From NCBI RefSeq assembly GCF_009770985.1, contig NZ_WSRW01000007.1, positions 1-64,000 on the forward strand: a stretch of 64,000 nt of DNA. The letters run 5' to 3'. This stretch comes from Mucilaginibacter lacusdianchii (lineage in GTDB: Bacteria > Bacteroidota > Bacteroidia > Sphingobacteriales > Sphingobacteriaceae). The notes beneath the pieces are model-generated. The model was not told the origin of the DNA, searched no databases, and saw nothing but the letters and a program-made list of their open reading frames with translations. Below are positions 42,443-52,243 of this stretch, piece by piece. A program made the translations under genes and the position numbers. Numbering within the stretch: the stretch's first letter is position 1; every line of letters starts with the position of its first letter.

Positions 42443-42944
42443 ACATCGGCTGCCTGCCTTTACCATTCTGGAACTAACCATTGCCATGCTGATTTCGGCG
42501 GTAGTGGTGGCTATTACCTACACGGCCTATAATATGATAAGCGGGGCCTATCAAGGCTTTACCAAAAAGCATAATGAAATGGCCGTCATGATCCGGCTGG
42601 ACGAACTGCTGCGCAAAGATTTCTTTAAGGCGGCGCATATCGCTTACCGGCAGGATAGCTTGGTGCTAGAACTTTCAGCCCAAACCGTGCGGTACCACTT
42701 CGAGCCCGAGCGGGTAATCCGTACCAGTGGAATACAGGATACGTTTCGGGTGCAGATCGAAAAGCCGAAGCTGTTTTTTGAGCATGGGGCCGTAATGAGT
42801 GATGGTATTGATGAATCCAATGGAAATCCTGTGGATGAACTGTCGCTCACGGTGCTTTACCAAACCGAAAAGTTTCCGTATCATTATCTGAAGCTGTACA
42901 GTTCCGAAAACCTTTTTAAACCCACCGCTTATGCCCAGCATTGA
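42429..42944 (+). CDS. Minor pseudopilin (prepilin-type N-terminus)
   Basis: 171 residues. MTQNKHRLPAFTILELTIAM is a prepilin leader with cleavage before Phe-Thr-Ile-Leu-Glu and a long hydrophobic helix (AMLISAVVVAITYTAYNM). The C-terminal β-rich domain resembles GspJ/PilW-class minor pseudopilins in length. It overlaps gspF by 14 bp. Confidence 0.82.
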   Translation: MTQNKHRLPAFTILELTIAMLISAVVVAITYTAYNMISGAYQGFTKKHNEMAVMIRLDELLRKDFFKAAHIAYRQDSLVLELSAQTVRYHFEPERVIRTSGIQDTFRVQIEKPKLFFEHGAVMSDGIDESNGNPVDELSLTVLYQTEKFPYHYLKLYSSENLFKPTAYAQH

Positions 42945-44088
42945 TATCAGCCGTTATGAAGTGAAGAAACCTGCGAAAAAGCAGGCAGGTAAAACCATGC
43001 CTGAAAGTGGCGGCTTGCTGGCTTTGCTGAACAAGGATATCACCTTTGGCAGTAAGGAACTGGGTGATAAAAAGAAGGAATCGCTGTACCTGGAGCTGAG
43101 CTCACTACTGCAGGCGGGCATTAACCTAAAAAGCAGTTTTGAGTTAATTATGGCCGACCAGAAAAAGGCGAAGGACAAAGCCCTGTTTACCGCCATACAA
43201 AATGCGGTGCTGGGCGGCGTCACCTTCTCCGAAGCCTTGCAGCAGAGCGGCCGCTTTTCAATGTACGAGGTGTATAGTTTGCAGATTGGCGAGGAAACCG
43301 GCAAGCTGATCGAGGTATTGCAAGACTTGGCCAAGTACTATCAGAACAAGATCCGCCAGCGCCGGAAGATCGTCTCGGCTTTGACTTACCCTTGTATTGT
43401 GCTCTCTTCCTCGCTGGGGGCGGTGTTTTTTATGCTCAAGTTTATTGTGCCCATGTTTGGCGATGTGTTTAGGCGCTTTGGCGGTGAGCTGCCTTGGATT
43501 ACGCAGAAAATAATCAGTATATCTAATGCATTAGAGGATCACTTTTTTACGGGATTTATGATTGTAGCAATTACGGGAGTAGTGCTGTTTATGCTGCGCA
43601 AGCAGGAACGGTTCCGAATGCTGAGCGCCCGGGTAGTGCTGCGGTTGCCTGTGGTGGGCGGCCTGGTGCAGAAGATTTACCTGGCCCGCTTTTGCAACTC
43701 GATGCGGCTGCTCATTAACGCCAAGCTGCCGTTGCTCAGGGCCATTGCGCTCATTAGGCAGATGATCAGCTTTTACCCGCTGGAACACTCACTCAGCAAA
43801 GTGGAAGAAAATATTATGAAGGGTAAAGCCTTGCATGAAAGCTTGGCGCAGTTTTCAGTATACCCAGCCAAGATGATCCAACTGGTGAAAGTGGGCGAAG
43901 AAACCAATCAGCTGGATTACTTCTTCGCCCGCATTTCGGAGCAATATGTGGAAGAGGTAGAATATCAGACATCGGCCCTCTCGAGCGCTATGGAGCCACT
44001 CATTATTATTTTCCTGGGGCTGATCGTGGGCGTCATCCTGGTTTCGATGTACCTGCCACTATTTCAAATGAGCAATTCTTTTCAATAA
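42931..44088 (+). CDS. gspF: GspF/PilC-type inner-membrane platform protein
   Basis: 385 residues. Two T2SSF domains are visible: LYLELSSLLQAGINLKSSFE ... LQIGEETGKLIEVLQDLAKY, and LARFCNSMRLLINAKLPLLR ... MIQLVKVGEETNQLDYFF, with three membrane segments including the C-terminal PLIIIFLGLIVGVILVSMYL. This is the platform protein that couples the GspE ATPase to pseudopilus assembly. It ends the rightward block; the ATPase, secretin and other parts are 11-17 kb away on the other strand. A 212-bp partial copy of its 3' end lies at 61541-61752. Confidence 0.92.
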   Translation: MPSIDISRYEVKKPAKKQAGKTMPESGGLLALLNKDITFGSKELGDKKKESLYLELSSLLQAGINLKSSFELIMADQKKAKDKALFTAIQNAVLGGVTFSEALQQSGRFSMYEVYSLQIGEETGKLIEVLQDLAKYYQNKIRQRRKIVSALTYPCIVLSSSLGAVFFMLKFIVPMFGDVFRRFGGELPWITQKIISISNALEDHFFTGFMIVAITGVVLFMLRKQERFRMLSARVVLRLPVVGGLVQKIYLARFCNSMRLLINAKLPLLRAIALIRQMISFYPLEHSLSKVEENIMKGKALHESLAQFSVYPAKMIQLVKVGEETNQLDYFFARISEQYVEEVEYQTSALSSAMEPLIIIFLGLIVGVILVSMYLPLFQMSNSFQ

Positions 44089-44094
44089 GATTTC

Positions 44095-44390
44095 GCCTCT
44101 TTATAAAGCAAAAGCTTTCACAAGGCGACCTTGCTTTAAAGATTGGTCTTCATGCTAATGTATTAGGTAGGTACGAGCGTGATGAGGCGATCCCATCTGT
44201 GGAGATAGCCGCCCGTATAGCCAAAGCTCTCAAGATATCTTTAGACTACCTAATAGAGCTGACAGAAGTAGAATTAGACCCTGTTATTCTAAAACGCATT
44301 CAAGACATAGCTTCCCTTTCTGATGAAGACCGTCAACACGTATTCAAAGTAATAGATGCCTTAATCCGTGATGCCAAAGTCAGGAAATAG
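44095..44390 (+). pseudogene. 5'-truncated XRE-family regulator abutting gspF
   Basis: In the frame that ends at 44390 the text KQKLSQGDLALKIGLHANVL then GRYERDEAIPSVEIAARIAK is a Cro/C1 helix-turn-helix followed by the C-terminal helices usual for ~110-residue regulators. No start codon precedes the helix-turn-helix: the first recognition helix begins just after the gspF stop, with the normal N-terminal ~10 residues missing. An internal ATG at 44199 would yield only a non-DNA-binding remnant. The gene seems to have been cut at a recombination junction. Confidence 0.7.
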
Positions 44391-44660
44391 AAAAGCCCAG
44401 CTTGTGTGCTAGGCTTGATACAATTTGCGTGTCGAACGAAGTATACTACTGTTTTTTAACGATGAAATAAATTGATGACGTGATAAAGAAACTCAACCAT
44501 GAAACGAAACGCCATGAGTCATTATCAGTCATAGGGCTAACCTCCAACACTTTGATAATGACTATACTTTACCTATAATTGCAATAATAAATAGAACTCT
44601 ATATAACATCGAGTTGATAAGTGATGATTTAAATAATGTTGCACACTATAAAATGCTACT

Positions 44661-44858
44661 ATGAAAACAACCGCCATCATTGCCCTCTTTTCCTTTTTAA
44701 TAGGCATTTGTGTGCTTGGATTTTGGATTGCAGGGTCTCATGGACATGTCAAGTTTAGACCTCACATGCTTGAAGATTGGATTTTTACAGGTTTAACAAT
44801 ATTATCTTTTTCTATTTCACTAGTTTTTGCATTTAAAGCAATAAAGAAACCATACTAG
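44661..44858 (+). CDS. Small two-helix membrane protein (65 aa)
   Basis: MKTTAIIALFSFLIGICVLG opens the first membrane helix and WIFTGLTILSFSISLVFAFK the second, with a short loop containing His residues. It converges on the RHS protein gene and shares its end with the bidirectional terminator. An immunity role for the RHS toxin is possible but the opposite strand is not the usual arrangement. The preceding 44391-44660 has no other gene. Confidence 0.55.
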   Translation: MKTTAIIALFSFLIGICVLGFWIAGSHGHVKFRPHMLEDWIFTGLTILSFSISLVFAFKAIKKPY

Positions 44859-44873
44859 CCTCTTTATTGCTTT
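44835..44873. terminator. Bidirectional terminator between convergent genes
   Basis: AAAGCAATAAAGA (44835-44847) and TCTTTATTGCTTT (44861-44873) form a perfect 13-bp stem with a 13-nt loop, overlapping the last codons of the 65-aa gene and lying just after the stop of the RHS gene. Confidence 0.7.
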
Positions 44874-44877
44874 ATGA

Positions 44878-47800
44878 TTAGTTCTTTGGCCCACCTGTGA
44901 AATAAACTTTCTTTAAATTATCTTTATCAGATGCATTTACAGCGTTTTGATACGCTCCTGTAATCATGTTATATTGCTCTTTTGTAGTGCCTGTTAAATC
45001 GATAGTCACTCCATTTTTTAAGTGACTATAATCACCGCCAAGCACTTCAGCAGTTAAAATCGCACTTGCAGAGAGGTTTTCTGCTTTTCGCTCATCTGCT
45101 GCAGATGGATACATATCATTCCATACGCTATGATTCTCCATATTTGTGCCTTTATGAGCAACACCATCTTGCAACGCATGAATCCCTTGCCCTAAAGCCT
45201 CGATGCCTGGTGTATTTATCTTAAGATTATCCAAGCCTCCAACTTTTTTTATCTCACCAGATGCTTCAATAACTTTACTCCAACCAAATGCCTGCCCACG
45301 CGCTAACGCAGCAGAACTACTAATATTTTCACCATCGGCGGCCATCGAATGCCACGAACTACTAACACGTGAAGCTGTGTTTTGAGAACTTGCTGTCTTA
45401 CTAAAATCAACCCCTGGATGAAAAGCGTAGAAAGTACCTTCTGCAAAACGCACTTTGAATGGAGGATGATCGGCATATAAGGATGCATAAAGAGCAATTC
45501 TGTTCACAGTTGACTGCTTATAACCGAAACTTACTTTACCTAATGCTGTCCTGGTAAACAGAGCATGATTATTAATGGAGAAATTACCATCTGGGTCTAC
45601 GTTATTTACAGGATTACTCTCTCCATAAACATAAGGTGAAAATCTACGATTCAATTCTGCCTTATTATCCACGCTCGTCCACCTTCCAATAACCGGGTCG
45701 TAGAACCTAGCGCCATAATCGTATTGCCCTAAGCCATCCTGCATCTCCTTCTTGTTGTAAAGATACTGGTTTTTCTGACTCGGTACTGTACCCCTTTCAA
45801 TATCTAAACCAAACGGCATGTAATCATCCGTCTGCTTCACGGCACCAGTGGCATCAATACTGACTCTGGCATTGCCCAGGTGATCGGTGAGCGTATACTC
45901 GTAAGCATACGTGCTGCCTGTCTTCAGTGCTCTGCCCTCCTCGGTTTGGATAAAGTCGATCGTGCCATCCGTCTTGTACTGGATGTCTGAGACGTAGTCC
46001 GTCGTACTGCCCGAACCCATCGTGCTTACCTTGCGCAGCTTTCTGCCACCCGCATCATACGTATAGGTAATGGTGCCCTGCCCCGAAAGGGTGTTCAGCT
46101 GCGGCAGGTTGAGCAGGTTGTAACTAACCGTCAACCCCTTGCTGCCGTCCGCCGCCATGTTGCCGTTTAAGTCATAGGCATAGCTGTAACCCGAAGCACC
46201 CGCCTTAAAGCCATTTGGATTAGCATCACTGCTGGCATCCGTCACTTTTTGCAACAAGTTACTCTCCCCTGATGTACTGGTGTAGCTGTAGGTCAGATCA
46301 TCCATGGCTGTAGTGGCACTACCATAGTAGCGCTTCAGCGTTTTGATGTTACCCATCAAATCATAGCTGATGCCTTTCTCACTGTAGTTATCACTCCCTG
46401 TACCGTCGGTTAACCGGTTGAGCTTATCATATGCATACACCTGGTTTTTGGTGTCCGGCAAACTCCCGGTGCCCCAGCTTTGCGAGGCGATGTTCCCGTT
46501 CCACTGCGCCGCGAAACCGGTGATAGTGCCCGGCAAACTATTCACGTTGTATTGCAGCCGCTCTTGAAAGCGCGTACCCGAGCTTTGGCTCAGCCAGCCC
46601 CGCTCGTTGTAGGCGTAGTTGATGGTTTCGATGCTGTTGCCCACTGCCTTGCTTTTCAATTGTCCCACTTCGTTGTAAGCCAGGGAGGAAATCACTGTCG
46701 GCGTGACACCATTGATGCTCTCCGAGGTCTCAAGCTTCCTGCCCATGTGGTCATAGGTATAAGTATCAGCTACGGTGACGGCCAGCACCGCTGCTGTGCC
46801 GCCTGTGTTCTTGGTATAATGCTTACGCGTCACGCTAATGGGCTGGTCATTGAAGTTATAGGTGGTATTGACCTCGTCATAGTTGAAGGCACTCAGCACC
46901 CCGCCCAGATAATGCTGGCTTTTGGCTTGCACTACTCTGCCTTCCTCATCATAGTAGTTCACTGACAGCAGTAGGTTAGACGTACCCAGTACATTGGTTC
47001 TGGTACCTGTGAGCAAACCCCGGGGATTGGTAATCTGCTTTAACGTGGTGTTAGGTGCAGAAAAGCTTCCGGTATTCAAACTGCTGTTGCCTAAAAAGTC
47101 GTAATCATCATAGTAGTTAATGGTTAGAAATGTATAATTTGTCCCCACTGGTGTGCTTAAATTGGTATAGCCCGTCACCGTATTGCTGTTATCCCTGGTT
47201 TCCCATTTCACCTCACCGGTTGTATTGTAGAAGCTTTCCAGCCATACCCGGCCCTTGTTATCTACGCTGGCAGTACCTGGCCTGTTGGTATCTATCCATA
47301 TCCCGGTAATAACGACTCTGCCCAAAGCATCATACTTGGTAAAGGTCCATTGCTGCTGAGCCTTGCTGCGCTGCATAGCATCCTGAGTCATGACCACCTG
47401 ATCCAGCGTATTATAGACCATGTACTCCCAGCCCTTGCCCGGCACTTTCTTTTCCACCAAACGGTTCCGGCCGTCATACCGATACTGGTAGCACCAGCCC
47501 GTAAGTTTGTCTGCACTGGGCAGACTGTCATCCGCACCAGCGCCCGGCGGCAACACAAATGACAAATTGCCCAAATCATCGTACACATAGTAGGTAGAGT
47601 GTGCCTTGGTCACCTCGTTACCACTGGCATCCTTCACTTTGGCAAACGTGCGCTTCAACACCACATGTCCTTCCTTATCCTTGTACTCGTGAACCTGCCC
47701 GGCTAGCCCATCGGTCGCCCCTTTCCAATTCTCGTCTTTCATCACCGTCAAATACAGCTCGCCCGGGGGGTAGTAAGGGGTTTGATTCACCGTATTGTTG

Positions 47801-48636
47801 GGGTTAGCCAGTGTGCGCTGGTATTCCTGTCCCGCCGTCGTGACCGCATCCGCCCGGTATAACCGCACGGCATAATCCCCCGAAGACGCATTGGTGCCGT
47901 ATTCGGTTTTCACCGTATGGCCCGATGTTGGCAGACTCGCGTCATACGGTTGCCAGTCCGCGCCCGGTGCACCTTGTTCCATTACCCTATTCAATGGCGA
48001 GGCCTCAAACACCGTCTGAGCATAGGGTGAGGGAATAGCAATGTAGTCCTGCCCCGACAGCCCGTAAAACTGCTTTTGGGCGCTACCCGAATACCCCGTA
48101 CTGCCGCTGAGCGCATCTGTGCGATAGCTGCCTGCCGTGCCGGCAGTGGTATACGGCAGATATTTGGTGGCCTCCCGCCCGAACTGATCGTAGGCAACAG
48201 GCTGTATCACATCTTTGGTAGCGGACGGATTGCCCTTGACCTGTACTGTCTGCGATGGTCTGCCCAAACCGTCAAAGTACTGCACACTGGCCATTACCTG
48301 ACAGGTTTGCAGGGTTTGATTGGCCGCATTGGTGATGCCCGTATCTCGCGGCGTATAGGTGATGATATAGTTCTGGTTTTGGCTGGGCGTTAAGGCCAAG
48401 GGAGTACAAATAGCACCCGATTGAATGTATAGGCGAAGGCTGTTACCTGTGGTAGCCTTGAACGAAAACGGCGCCTTGAGCCGCAGACTCGAGGTATGAT
48501 AGTAGGCGCCCGGTGCCGGTGTGCCCGTCAGCTCGCCCGAGGGTACAAACTGCCCGAAGGCGGACACGAAAGCCAACAGCAGACAGCCCGTCAGAACCCA
48601 GCCCCGTGAGGCGGAGAAGAATATTTTTGTTTTCAT
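44878..48636 (-). CDS. RHS/YD-repeat protein with possible zinc-phospholipase-like toxin tip
   Basis: 1252 residues. Signal peptide, then a DUF6443-type N-terminal domain (QTCQVMASVQYFDGLGRPSQ), many YD repeats (YDLNGNMAADGSKGLTVSYN ...) and the RHS-associated core (LTDHLGNARVSIDATG, YNKKEMQDGLGQYDYGARFY, DPVIGRWTSVD, NPVNNVDPDG) ending near residue 1015. The variable C-terminal ~235 residues contain SSSWHSMAADG (about 1093-1103) and GIHALQDGVAHKG (about 1149-1161). The H-x-x-x-D-x-x-x-H pattern recalls zinc-dependent phospholipase C. The gene is 36 bp downstream of the other large protein at 48672. It is probably a surface or secreted polymorphic toxin; no same-strand immunity gene follows it. 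Confidence 0.85.
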   Translation of the reverse strand: MKTKIFFSASRGWVLTGCLLLAFVSAFGQFVPSGELTGTPAPGAYYHTSSLRLKAPFSFKATTGNSLRLYIQSGAICTPLALTPSQNQNYIITYTPRDTGITNAANQTLQTCQVMASVQYFDGLGRPSQTVQVKGNPSATKDVIQPVAYDQFGREATKYLPYTTAGTAGSYRTDALSGSTGYSGSAQKQFYGLSGQDYIAIPSPYAQTVFEASPLNRVMEQGAPGADWQPYDASLPTSGHTVKTEYGTNASSGDYAVRLYRADAVTTAGQEYQRTLANPNNTVNQTPYYPPGELYLTVMKDENWKGATDGLAGQVHEYKDKEGHVVLKRTFAKVKDASGNEVTKAHSTYYVYDDLGNLSFVLPPGAGADDSLPSADKLTGWCYQYRYDGRNRLVEKKVPGKGWEYMVYNTLDQVVMTQDAMQRSKAQQQWTFTKYDALGRVVITGIWIDTNRPGTASVDNKGRVWLESFYNTTGEVKWETRDNSNTVTGYTNLSTPVGTNYTFLTINYYDDYDFLGNSSLNTGSFSAPNTTLKQITNPRGLLTGTRTNVLGTSNLLLSVNYYDEEGRVVQAKSQHYLGGVLSAFNYDEVNTTYNFNDQPISVTRKHYTKNTGGTAAVLAVTVADTYTYDHMGRKLETSESINGVTPTVISSLAYNEVGQLKSKAVGNSIETINYAYNERGWLSQSSGTRFQERLQYNVNSLPGTITGFAAQWNGNIASQSWGTGSLPDTKNQVYAYDKLNRLTDGTGSDNYSEKGISYDLMGNIKTLKRYYGSATTAMDDLTYSYTSTSGESNLLQKVTDASSDANPNGFKAGASGYSYAYDLNGNMAADGSKGLTVSYNLLNLPQLNTLSGQGTITYTYDAGGRKLRKVSTMGSGSTTDYVSDIQYKTDGTIDFIQTEEGRALKTGSTYAYEYTLTDHLGNARVSIDATGAVKQTDDYMPFGLDIERGTVPSQKNQYLYNKKEMQDGLGQYDYGARFYDPVIGRWTSVDNKAELNRRFSPYVYGESNPVNNVDPDGNFSINNHALFTRTALGKVSFGYKQSTVNRIALYASLYADHPPFKVRFAEGTFYAFHPGVDFSKTASSQNTASRVSSSWHSMAADGENISSSAALARGQAFGWSKVIEASGEIKKVGGLDNLKINTPGIEALGQGIHALQDGVAHKGTNMENHSVWNDMYPSAADERKAENLSASAILTAEVLGGDYSHLKNGVTIDLTGTTKEQYNMITGAYQNAVNASDKDNLKKVYFTGGPKN
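45683..46200 (-). repeat. RHS core segment repeated at 63460-64000
   Basis: The DNA encoding the last YD repeats and RHS core is closely matched, in the same orientation, by the second RHS gene at about 63460-64000 (for example identical or near-identical runs around 45920-45990 and 63700-63770). These conserved cores next to different C-terminal tips are natural sites for recombination that swaps toxin domains. Confidence 0.65.
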
Positions 48637-48671
48637 GTAAGAGAAAGGTTGAATAAGGTAGTTGGGAAGGG

Positions 48672-51600
48672 TTACTGGTTTTGATAGTGATAATCCATTT
48701 GTCTGACGATGTTACCCTTGCTGTCTTTGATACACTTTAAACGCTGAAACGCATCATACTCATAATACGTCGTCTCTCCCTTAGCATCCGTCATGCTTGT
48801 CATTCCCACCAAGGGTGAATAAGTATATGTAGAAACTAGTGACTGTGGGAGAGCTATACGCAAAGGTTCCAACATTTTGCGTACACTGGCATCATCGCCC
48901 GGATTGCTGCCTGCCGACTGATCGATTTTAGCCTGACCCAACACATCTAACACCTGTTGGTAGGTTGCATTCTTGATCTCCGCTATGGGATACTGGCTGT
49001 TATACCCCCATAAATACACGGTAGGCGAACCATCTTTTATTCTGATTTGTAAAACATTACCTTTGTTATCATATTTATCATAACTAATTTCGTTTACTAG
49101 ATTTGTGTTACCATTGTACGCCGACTTGACAAAGTTGGGATGAATAATGTTATTACCCCAATCTTTGAACTCAACATCTTTTTCAATAAGCACTCTGTTG
49201 TGCGTAACATTTTTAACTATCTCTTTTACAACCGGAGAAATGATATTTCTGTTCAGCATCGTTTGGTATACTACTGGTGAACTGCCTGCAGATACTATGT
49301 CTTGTGGATATTGATGTATTGTGCGAACGACATTATTTTGGCTATTGGTCGTTTCAACAATGGTAGGATATGTATAAGTATTATTGCCATATGTGTAGAT
49401 AGTCGTATTTACTAATGAATCTGTTGTAGACGCATTAAAAGTGATATCTTCGCTCTTCTGCAATTGTAACTTTGCAGAAATATCGAAGTATTTTTCGACA
49501 GAAAATACAGCAGGATAAGTCATGGGATGAGCCGCGTCACCTAAAACGTACTGTGGACTGATATATCTTACTTTATAGTTAGTGATTGTATCCTGATAAG
49601 CAGCCGGAACACCATAACTGTTCCTTTGTTTATGAATAGTTTTGTACAAGCCGCTTTCAAGTTTTTGTTCCAATTTTTCTTTCAAAATCCCCTCGGCTCC
49701 TGAAACTGGGGGAATCATATAATTGTAAATAGTTCGGCCATTTGCGCCTGCCATATCATAGGTTTCTACAACTTGCTGATAGCACAAGGAGTTGTCTAGC
49801 GCCATGCCTAAACTTGGAACTGATGAACAGGATATGATATTATAACCACATGTACCCTCTAATCTAGCGGTTGGAAAAAAATTCCCATTTTCGTCTGTAG
49901 TGCCTGTCTTAGTAGTAATAAAAGGATTTTCATAGTAACTCACAAAATTTAAGTAATTATTTGCTGAAGCAGGAAGAATCACACTGCTCTTAGCATTGTC
50001 AAGCCAGTTATAGTCATACTTTTTTACAAATGCCAGAGTACCATCTTTAGTATATGACTTAATTGACTTGACGCGAAGCCCTCCAAACACAATTTTATTA
50101 TGTGTTTGGTGTGTTGTAGTCGGCTCCTTCCAACTGAACGATATATCACCTTTATCGTAATTGTTACTTGATGCGATAGCCAACCGGTAATCTGCATCTA
50201 AAGGCAGATTAGCTAAAGATTGCGTAGGTAAGATGTATTGATTACCGGCTCCCGACACTGACTTGAACACTGTACTGTAATTGCTACCTCCTAATATATA
50301 CCCGTTCATAAAATCGTCGATATTAATAGTTGGTAGGTTCCAACTCAAGTACAATTCTGTAGCGCCAGCTGGAAGATGAAAACTGACCTGATCATTGGCC
50401 ACACCAGAAAGTGAAACGGATTTAGTGGCAAAAGTTGTTACATCCTCTGTTATTAAGCCATTATGTGCCTCGCATTCAAAATCAGTGTAACCACCTGTAG
50501 GATATTTAATTCTGGTAAGGCTGGCAGACTTCATATAGTCTATATCGGGTGTACGATCGGCACCGCTGGCACGACCGATTCCGGGAATAGGTGGAATAAA
50601 CGTAGCATAATTAGCCTTACCATTGTAATATCCCCAATAGTCCTGAGAGAAGGATAATCTTTCCGGAAGCGGATGTATTTCATCGTAAATAAACTCATAG
50701 GCCGGTTTATTATCTTCCTTTACAGTTAGTAATTTAAGACGCAAATTAGTACCTGCGCCAAAATAGTTGTAGGTCATATACCAGTTTTTCAACGTGGTGC
50801 CAGCGTTTTGAATACTAATACTTTCAAGCATGTTGCCTTGGTCGATTCCATTATATTTAAGATCTGCACGATGACCGGCCGAATAATTAAATACAATGAC
50901 CTTACTGTTGTCATCGGCAGACTTAATACGCTTGATGCGCCTTCCCGAGAAGGTTTCAATATCATTGCAAACCCTGTTTTGCGCAGTCAATTCAGGGCAC
51001 TCAGATAAAAGTTGCCTCAGGTAAGTTACCTCGTTATAGTTTCTAGCTACCTTATAAGTATATTCCTCATATTCAAAATCCACTTCGTTATTATTAGGAC
51101 TAACTATCTTGGATAAATAATAAGCAGATATTTGACCGTCCGGATACTCATTGGATCCCGGAATACCAACCGTACATGAAGGCTCTATTTTAACGCCTTC
51201 TGTTGTATTAAAGTAATATTTGAAACCTTTATCATCAATGATCGTAAATGCAGAGATGTTGTCAACACCAACTGTTTCTATTTTTATATTAGGGTTAGCT
51301 GGATAGAACACAAACTTGTTGGCTTGAGTGCGCATAAACTTCCCTGAGAACCCTGCAAAGTTATAAAAGTAAATATCTCGCTCTAGGTCAATGCTTCCAT
51401 CTACTATCTGCTTGCCGAGCAAATAATCAGCCGCAAGGACGTTTCCTGTATTAGGATTAAAGTTATTTGCTGGGAATGTTATAGGTATGGTACCGTCAGG
51501 ACTGCCTTGTACTGTACGGGTTATTACCCCACCAGCGTCTAAAGACCACCCAAGTCCCACACTTGTAGCAATGTCATCTACCCGAATGCCTCCTGCATGG

Positions 51601-51881
51601 TAATTAAGCTTTATTGGAATGGTAATGTCGCCATTGTTGAAAGTGTATAAAGGAATACCGATTTCGGGGAGTCCTGATGAAAATGAAACAGGCACCTCAC
51701 CATATTTGCCCAGCGCAGCCGCTTCTGGTGAAGGCGATACAGGATGGGGATAATCTGCTCTGCTGAATAATGGCTGATTACTCGTTTGACTGAATGCTGG
51801 AACATTCACCAATAGTGATACCACAATCAAGCAAAATCTTTTAATTGCTTCATTGTAGTCATTGTTTAGTTTGATCCTCAT
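48672..51881 (-). CDS. Large secreted YD/RHS-type protein
   Basis: The Met at 51881 (MRIKLNNDYNEAIKRFCLIV) gives a normal signal peptide ending PAFSQ and 1069 residues; the longer frame to 51953 is unlikely. The N-terminal region (SPEAAALGKYGEVPVSFSSG, LPEIGIPLYTFNNGDITIPI, KLNYHAGGIRVDDIATSVGL) is typical of Bacteroidota proteins that precede an RHS gene. The C-terminus holds YD-like repeats (MTDAKGETTYYEYDAFQRLK, CIKDSKGNIVRQMDYHYQ) without an RHS core or toxin tip. It ends 36 bp before the RHS protein and the two probably form one shell or are secreted together. Confidence 0.85.
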   Translation of the reverse strand: MRIKLNNDYNEAIKRFCLIVVSLLVNVPAFSQTSNQPLFSRADYPHPVSPSPEAAALGKYGEVPVSFSSGLPEIGIPLYTFNNGDITIPIKLNYHAGGIRVDDIATSVGLGWSLDAGGVITRTVQGSPDGTIPITFPANNFNPNTGNVLAADYLLGKQIVDGSIDLERDIYFYNFAGFSGKFMRTQANKFVFYPANPNIKIETVGVDNISAFTIIDDKGFKYYFNTTEGVKIEPSCTVGIPGSNEYPDGQISAYYLSKIVSPNNNEVDFEYEEYTYKVARNYNEVTYLRQLLSECPELTAQNRVCNDIETFSGRRIKRIKSADDNSKVIVFNYSAGHRADLKYNGIDQGNMLESISIQNAGTTLKNWYMTYNYFGAGTNLRLKLLTVKEDNKPAYEFIYDEIHPLPERLSFSQDYWGYYNGKANYATFIPPIPGIGRASGADRTPDIDYMKSASLTRIKYPTGGYTDFECEAHNGLITEDVTTFATKSVSLSGVANDQVSFHLPAGATELYLSWNLPTINIDDFMNGYILGGSNYSTVFKSVSGAGNQYILPTQSLANLPLDADYRLAIASSNNYDKGDISFSWKEPTTTHQTHNKIVFGGLRVKSIKSYTKDGTLAFVKKYDYNWLDNAKSSVILPASANNYLNFVSYYENPFITTKTGTTDENGNFFPTARLEGTCGYNIISCSSVPSLGMALDNSLCYQQVVETYDMAGANGRTIYNYMIPPVSGAEGILKEKLEQKLESGLYKTIHKQRNSYGVPAAYQDTITNYKVRYISPQYVLGDAAHPMTYPAVFSVEKYFDISAKLQLQKSEDITFNASTTDSLVNTTIYTYGNNTYTYPTIVETTNSQNNVVRTIHQYPQDIVSAGSSPVVYQTMLNRNIISPVVKEIVKNVTHNRVLIEKDVEFKDWGNNIIHPNFVKSAYNGNTNLVNEISYDKYDNKGNVLQIRIKDGSPTVYLWGYNSQYPIAEIKNATYQQVLDVLGQAKIDQSAGSNPGDDASVRKMLEPLRIALPQSLVSTYTYSPLVGMTSMTDAKGETTYYEYDAFQRLKCIKDSKGNIVRQMDYHYQNQ

Positions 51882-52243
51882 AATTTTATAATTATTCTTC
51901 TCATTTTTTCTAGTATTAATTAAATCTGCTTGCATATCATAGCAGTTAAACAATTATGGATGGCAATACAGTTATTGTGTTTTCCATAAAAAACAAGCTG
52001 AAATTCGAACTGCAAAGGGTATAAGTGCCGACACTTTTAGTATTTCTTAAATGTAACTTATCGTAATTCGAGATAGCGAGAAATGCACTTTTAGTACCCA
52101 TACTCATGAATAAATATAAGACTATTCGATACATGATAAATTGATTGAATGTTCTTATTAATATTAACATAAGATCTTACTTAGCAGACTTCATATGGTA
52201 TCAAATTATATATTTACATCATATATCGCGTTATCAGTAACTT
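51882..52243. other. Upstream region of the RHS pair
   Basis: AT-rich sequence presumably holding the promoter for the leftward RHS operon. Only a short minus-strand frame (51946-52170) lacking coding character is present. Confidence 0.35.

Noticed and set aside
51946..52170. 74-codon minus-strand ORF upstream of the RHS pair
   Set aside because: AT-rich sequence with no protein-like composition; it occupies the presumed promoter region.
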